The position numbers and the translations under genes were made by a program. A stretch of DNA of 64,000 nt from Argentina anserina (taxonomy: Eukaryota; Streptophyta; Magnoliopsida; Rosales; Rosaceae), in contig NC_065876.1 of NCBI RefSeq assembly GCF_933775445.1, positions 27,404,001 through 27,468,000 of the forward strand, given 5' to 3'. Positions 60,262 to 64,000 of the stretch are shown piece after piece. Position 1 is the first letter of the stretch, and each line of letters begins with the position of its first letter. Under the pieces are notes generated by a model. It was not told where the DNA came from and made no database searches. It saw only the letters and a program-made list of their open reading frames with translations.

Positions 60262-63200
60262 TTTTTTTTTGTTGTCTGAATAACATCGATTAAAGGCACA
60301 AAGGCCAAAAGGAAAGGAGCATACAACAAAACCCAAACCATGAAAAGCAAAGCAACGAAAAAAATCAAAGGTCTAAATAAGCTAAAACAAACTCCAAGCA
60401 ATGAGGGACTAACATGAAGATTATGGGGTCCTGGCAGACCATCATTCCTTAAAAATTAAATCAGGGAGGTTGGAGGCCGCGAGACCCAATCCATAGAGCA
60501 CAACCTCACAATAGCAAGTTTTGCCGATGCATCCGCAAGACGGTTTGTTTCACGAGGAACCCAGTTCCAAACCACTTCCGAAAAACCTATCGCCAATTGC
60601 CTAGGCTTTTTTATCATCATCCAGATTCTCCAATCACACTTGGACCCATCACCTTTGAGAGCAGGAATGACCTCTCGGCAATCTCCTTCCACCACAATCG
60701 AGTTTAAACAATGAAACTAGCAAGTTGAAGGCCACACACCACTGCCTCTGCTTCACCCCCGATGAGTTATGAGAGTGGACTAAAGAAGCACCAGCCACTG
60801 ATTTTCCCAAGTGGTCTCTGATAATCAAGCTCATTCCACTTTTCTTTCCCGGACCATGCCAAGCAACATCCACATTCACCTTTGAAAACCCAGTTAGAGG
60901 AGCAGTCCACTCACTAGCTCTTTCACTGGGAGCCACTGAAGTCTCACCATTACAAAACTTTACTGCCTTGGCCACCTCATGGGCTTCTTCCCACCCTACA
61001 AAAGCTCTCTTGATATTATCTATTGTGGTTGTTGGGTTCGGGTCTTTCCCGTTTGCCACTGCCTCACATGTTTGCTTCCATATTTCAAAGAGATGGAAAC
61101 AAATGTAGGAGAAAAAATCAAACTGCCCCTTAGCCAAAACCTCAGACTTCTTATGCATCTCCAGTAACCAAACATCAAACGTCGTGATCGCTTCTTTCAC
61201 CGGAATATAGCCAAGAGGCCTCCCAAACCACACCATTGAGGTCCAGGGGTAAAGCAAAAGACAGTGCTCTACTGCATGTTCACCACAAATAGAGCACATC
61301 AGAGAAGAGATGATTATCCTCTTAAAAGCACATTGCCCAATAGCAAGAGAATTCGACACCGCCCTCCATAAGAAGTTGGAGACTTTTGGAAGATCCACTG
61401 AAATCCAAATGCTCTTCCAGACTCTTGAATCAATAGAGTGAGAGGAGGATGCCTTATACTTCAAGACTCCCTTAACATTTGAAAAGATATACATGCACCC
61501 ACTCTTGACTGTGTACTCCCCATCATTGTTAAGAGGCCAAACCGAAGAGTCACTATCATTAGCAACTCCAATAAGGATATCCTTAATTGCTTTAGAATCT
61601 GAATCCAAGATAAACGGCTTCAAATGATCCACACTCCAATTCCCATCTTCATCAATTATCTCAGACACCTTCAATGGGGTAAATCTTTTGCTTGTGACCG
61701 TAGGGAGAATAAGGCTACCTTGACCATTGGGTACCCATTTATCTGACCAAATATCAATGCTCTTCCCATTTCCAACTCTCCACAAAGAATTTTTCTCAAT
61801 TACCTCTCTTCCTGCCAATAAACTACTCCAAACCCAAGAGGCTCTTAAACCTTTTTTTGCTTTGAGGAAGCTATAGTGCGGAAAGTACCCGGCTTTTAAG
61901 ACTCTACACCAGAGGGCATTCGAATTTCTCAACAACCTCCAACATTGCTTCCCCAACCTAGCTCTATTATGAGCTTGAAGGTTCTTGAAACCCAAACCCC
62001 TTTTGGCCTTGTTCTTGCACAGAGTGTCCCAATTTTTCGAGTGAACTTTTGACTTAACATCCGAGAACCTCCACCAAAAATTACAAATATCTGAGTTTAT
62101 GGCTTTACTTTGGGTTACCGGGATAAGAAAAATTGACATTGGATAAGCTAGCACCGCCATAGCCACCGCTTTAATTAAAACCTCTCTCCCGGCTTGAGAC
62201 AGGACATTAGCTTTCCACCCTTGACGCTTTTGATTGATTCTTTCACGAATGTAGGCCATTTTACTTAGTTTCGAATTCCCCCAAGTTGTAGGCAAGCTAA
62301 GATACAGACATGGCCTTGCAGCAACAAGAATGTTGAGGGTCTCAGCAATCTGAACTTTGTGGTTGTTCGGAGAGTTGGAGGAGAAATAAACTGATGACTT
62401 CTGATAGTTGATAGCTTGTCCCGAGGCCTTGCAGTAGTCATCAAGAATTTCTTTCAACACCAGACAATCATTCATTAAGGCTCTATTGAAGAAAATTTTA
62501 TCATCGGCGAACATTAAATGAGACAAACCAAGGCAGTTAGGGCTAAGCTTTATCGGAGTGAGCTGATGAAAATCAATTGCAGCAGAAACACTTCTAGAAA
62601 GGACCTTCCCACATCAGGAGGAACAAGTAGGGGGAGAGGGGATCCCCTTGTCTTAAGCCCCTTGACGATTTGAAAGACTGTCCATGGTTACCATTCAATA
62701 AAATTGAGAAGGAAACTGAGGAGATAATCCTCAGAACCAGATTTACCCACTTCGGCTCAAAACCGAACTTGAGAAGAGTGGCCTTAAGGAGTCTCACTCA
62801 ACTCTATCATAAGCTTTGTTCATATCCAGTTTGAGAGTAAATTCAAAGGTCTTCTTAGTCTTATTTAGCTTTAGGTAATGGTAAGCTTCATGAGCTATTA
62901 TCAGATTGTCCTGGATTTGCCTGTCAGGGACAAAAGCATTCTGATTCTCGGAGATGAGCGACGGGGGCAGAGGTTTGAGCCGATTGGCAATCAACTTCGA
63001 AATGATCTTTATAGAAGTCATAGAACCATTGCAAAGACTTATAGGTCTGAACTGGGAGGGCAACTCCAGATGAGGGACTTTGGGAATAAGGACAATATTC
63101 GTCTTGCTGATATTCTCCATTGAGACATTACCTTTTATGAACATCGAAACCACTATGTTAACATTTTCTCGCACTACTTCCCAATTTTTCAAGTAAAACA

Positions 63201-64000
63201 GCCCCAGAAAGCCACCGGGGTCTGGAGCTTTCAAGTTGCCGAGCTGTTTCATGGCGAGAAAGATTTTCTCCGTAGAGAAAGGCTTGGACAAGGAAAGATT
63301 CTGATCACTAGTAATCTGGCCTTGAATAGCATTCAGCGAGTTACCCCAACTTCTTGGGCCAATAGAAGAATAGAGCTCCCCAAATAATTGGGAAAACGCT
63401 GCCTGAATTTGGGAGTCTCCACTGATCCAACCCATTGTCCAAACACAAAGTGCTGACTCGATTTATGCTTATGCGATAAATGGTTGTGAGGTGGAAGAAT
63501 TTGGAATTCATGTCCCCTTCTAAAAGCCAACTAACACGAGATCTCTGCTTCCAGAAGATTTCCTCCATACTCCAAACTATATCCAACTCAATTAAAACCT
63601 CCATTTTCTTCGTGACAGCCTCCTCTGAAATAGCACCGAATTGCACTTCCGTCAATTCCCAATTCAGAGCATCAACGAGCAGGCGATTGTTAGGGAACTT
63701 TTGTTTGCTCCACCTAATTAGACTAGACCGGCATCTCCGGAAGTTGGCTTCCCAACACTTAAAAGGATTGAGGTTATGATCATTATTCCTCCAAACTTAG
63801 GCCACCAGCTCGAGACACTTATGCTCTTTCAGCCAATTTGCCTCCAAACGGAAAGGCTTAGAACTCCTCTTGCCTTTCAGATGAGAGAATAAGAGAATCA
63901 CGGAGTAATCTGATGCAGCTCTATGCTCATGAACTACAAAGGAATTAGGCCAAGCACTCAAAAACTTCATATTGGCCATTGGCATCCAAGAACTGCTTGA
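60262..64000 (-). mobile_element. LINE (non-LTR) retrotransposon, 3' part
   Basis: On the minus strand the element runs in from beyond the window end, through ORF2, to a 3' UTR and a 9-A tail (plus-strand T run at 60262-60270). Layout of ORF2: end of the endonuclease, reverse transcriptase, zf-RVT and RNase H, as in plant L1 elements. The 5' end and the upstream target copy lie outside the window. It inserted about 80 bp past the mTERF pseudogene. Confidence 0.9.
60456..63985 (-). pseudogene. LINE ORF2 (endonuclease end, RT, zf-RVT, RNase H), frameshifted
   Basis: Pieces in order on the minus strand: the endonuclease C-terminus (63985-63797; ASDYSVILL where active copies usually have an SDH motif), a linker (63655-63341), RT fingers (63435-62794; LKAPDPGGFLGLFYLKNW, IVLIPKVPHLELPSQFRPIS, FTLKLDMNKAYDRVE), RT with GLRQGDPLSPYLFLL (62797-62594), RT palm LMFADDKIFFN, zf-RVT (SIWISVDLPKVSNFLWRA with CSICGEHAVEHCLLLYPW) and the start of RNase H (KVNVDVAWHG) in 62526-60649, and the RNase H end (60695-60456; WVPRETNRLADASAKLA). 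Frame changes fall near 63440, 62800, 62560 and 60720, with a stop near 63797. It cannot make active protein. Confidence 0.9.

Overview
The window is nuclear DNA of a flowering plant. It has multi-exon genes with GT-AG introns, plant-only families (SWEET sugar exporter, VQ-motif protein, TTL-type TPR/thioredoxin-like protein, a plastid UbiE-like methyltransferase) and plant-type transposons. The gene set looks eudicot. Nothing seen fixes the family or species.

Left arm (1-16.1 kb). After about 3.9 kb with no recognisable gene come an intronless SWEET gene (minus, 4327-5094), a B-type cyclin locus with readable exons but a frame-breaking exon and an in-frame stop (minus, 6258-8304), a plastid methyltransferase in 8 exons (plus, 9282-12953) and a 3-exon MFS transporter (minus, 13605-16102). 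The spliced lengths of the last two are exact multiples of three (1047 and 1587 nt).

Middle (16.1-36.2 kb). Long AT-rich spacers surround a single-exon VQ protein (minus, 22370-23581) and a 7-exon TTL gene (plus, 33109-36145). Two DNA transposon remnants with clean ends lie here: a 1.08-kb Harbinger-like element (24784-25860, TAA flanks) and a 219-bp fold-back CACTA MITE (27966-28184, TAT flanks).

Transposon-rich right half (36.2-64 kb). It holds a short hAT MITE (37592-37890); a decayed hAT transposase tail with a cluster of GTTTCC/GGAAAC motifs, ending inside a truncated copy of a small membrane-protein gene; a nearly complete but damaged Ty1/copia element (43982-50892, TSD GATAT); the intact copy of the small membrane-protein gene (minus, 51302-51586); a complete TRIM (52886-53240, TSD ATTTA); a gene of the 'protamine P1 family' annotation group (minus, 53814-54851); a hAT MITE (56968-57591, 8-bp TSD); a candidate solo LTR (57771-58476) carrying a striking 10-bp periodic TTC array; an mTERF pseudogene (59129-60182); and a frameshifted RNase H-bearing LINE (minus, poly-A at 60262, running past the window end).

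The host genes are unrelated in function and show no cluster logic. The most unusual signals are the 10-bp periodic, heat-shock-element-like array, the intronless SWEET flanked by an exact 20-bp direct repeat, the matching acceptor-like sequences in front of both copia ORFs, and the duplicated small membrane-protein gene whose second copy ends at a hAT end.
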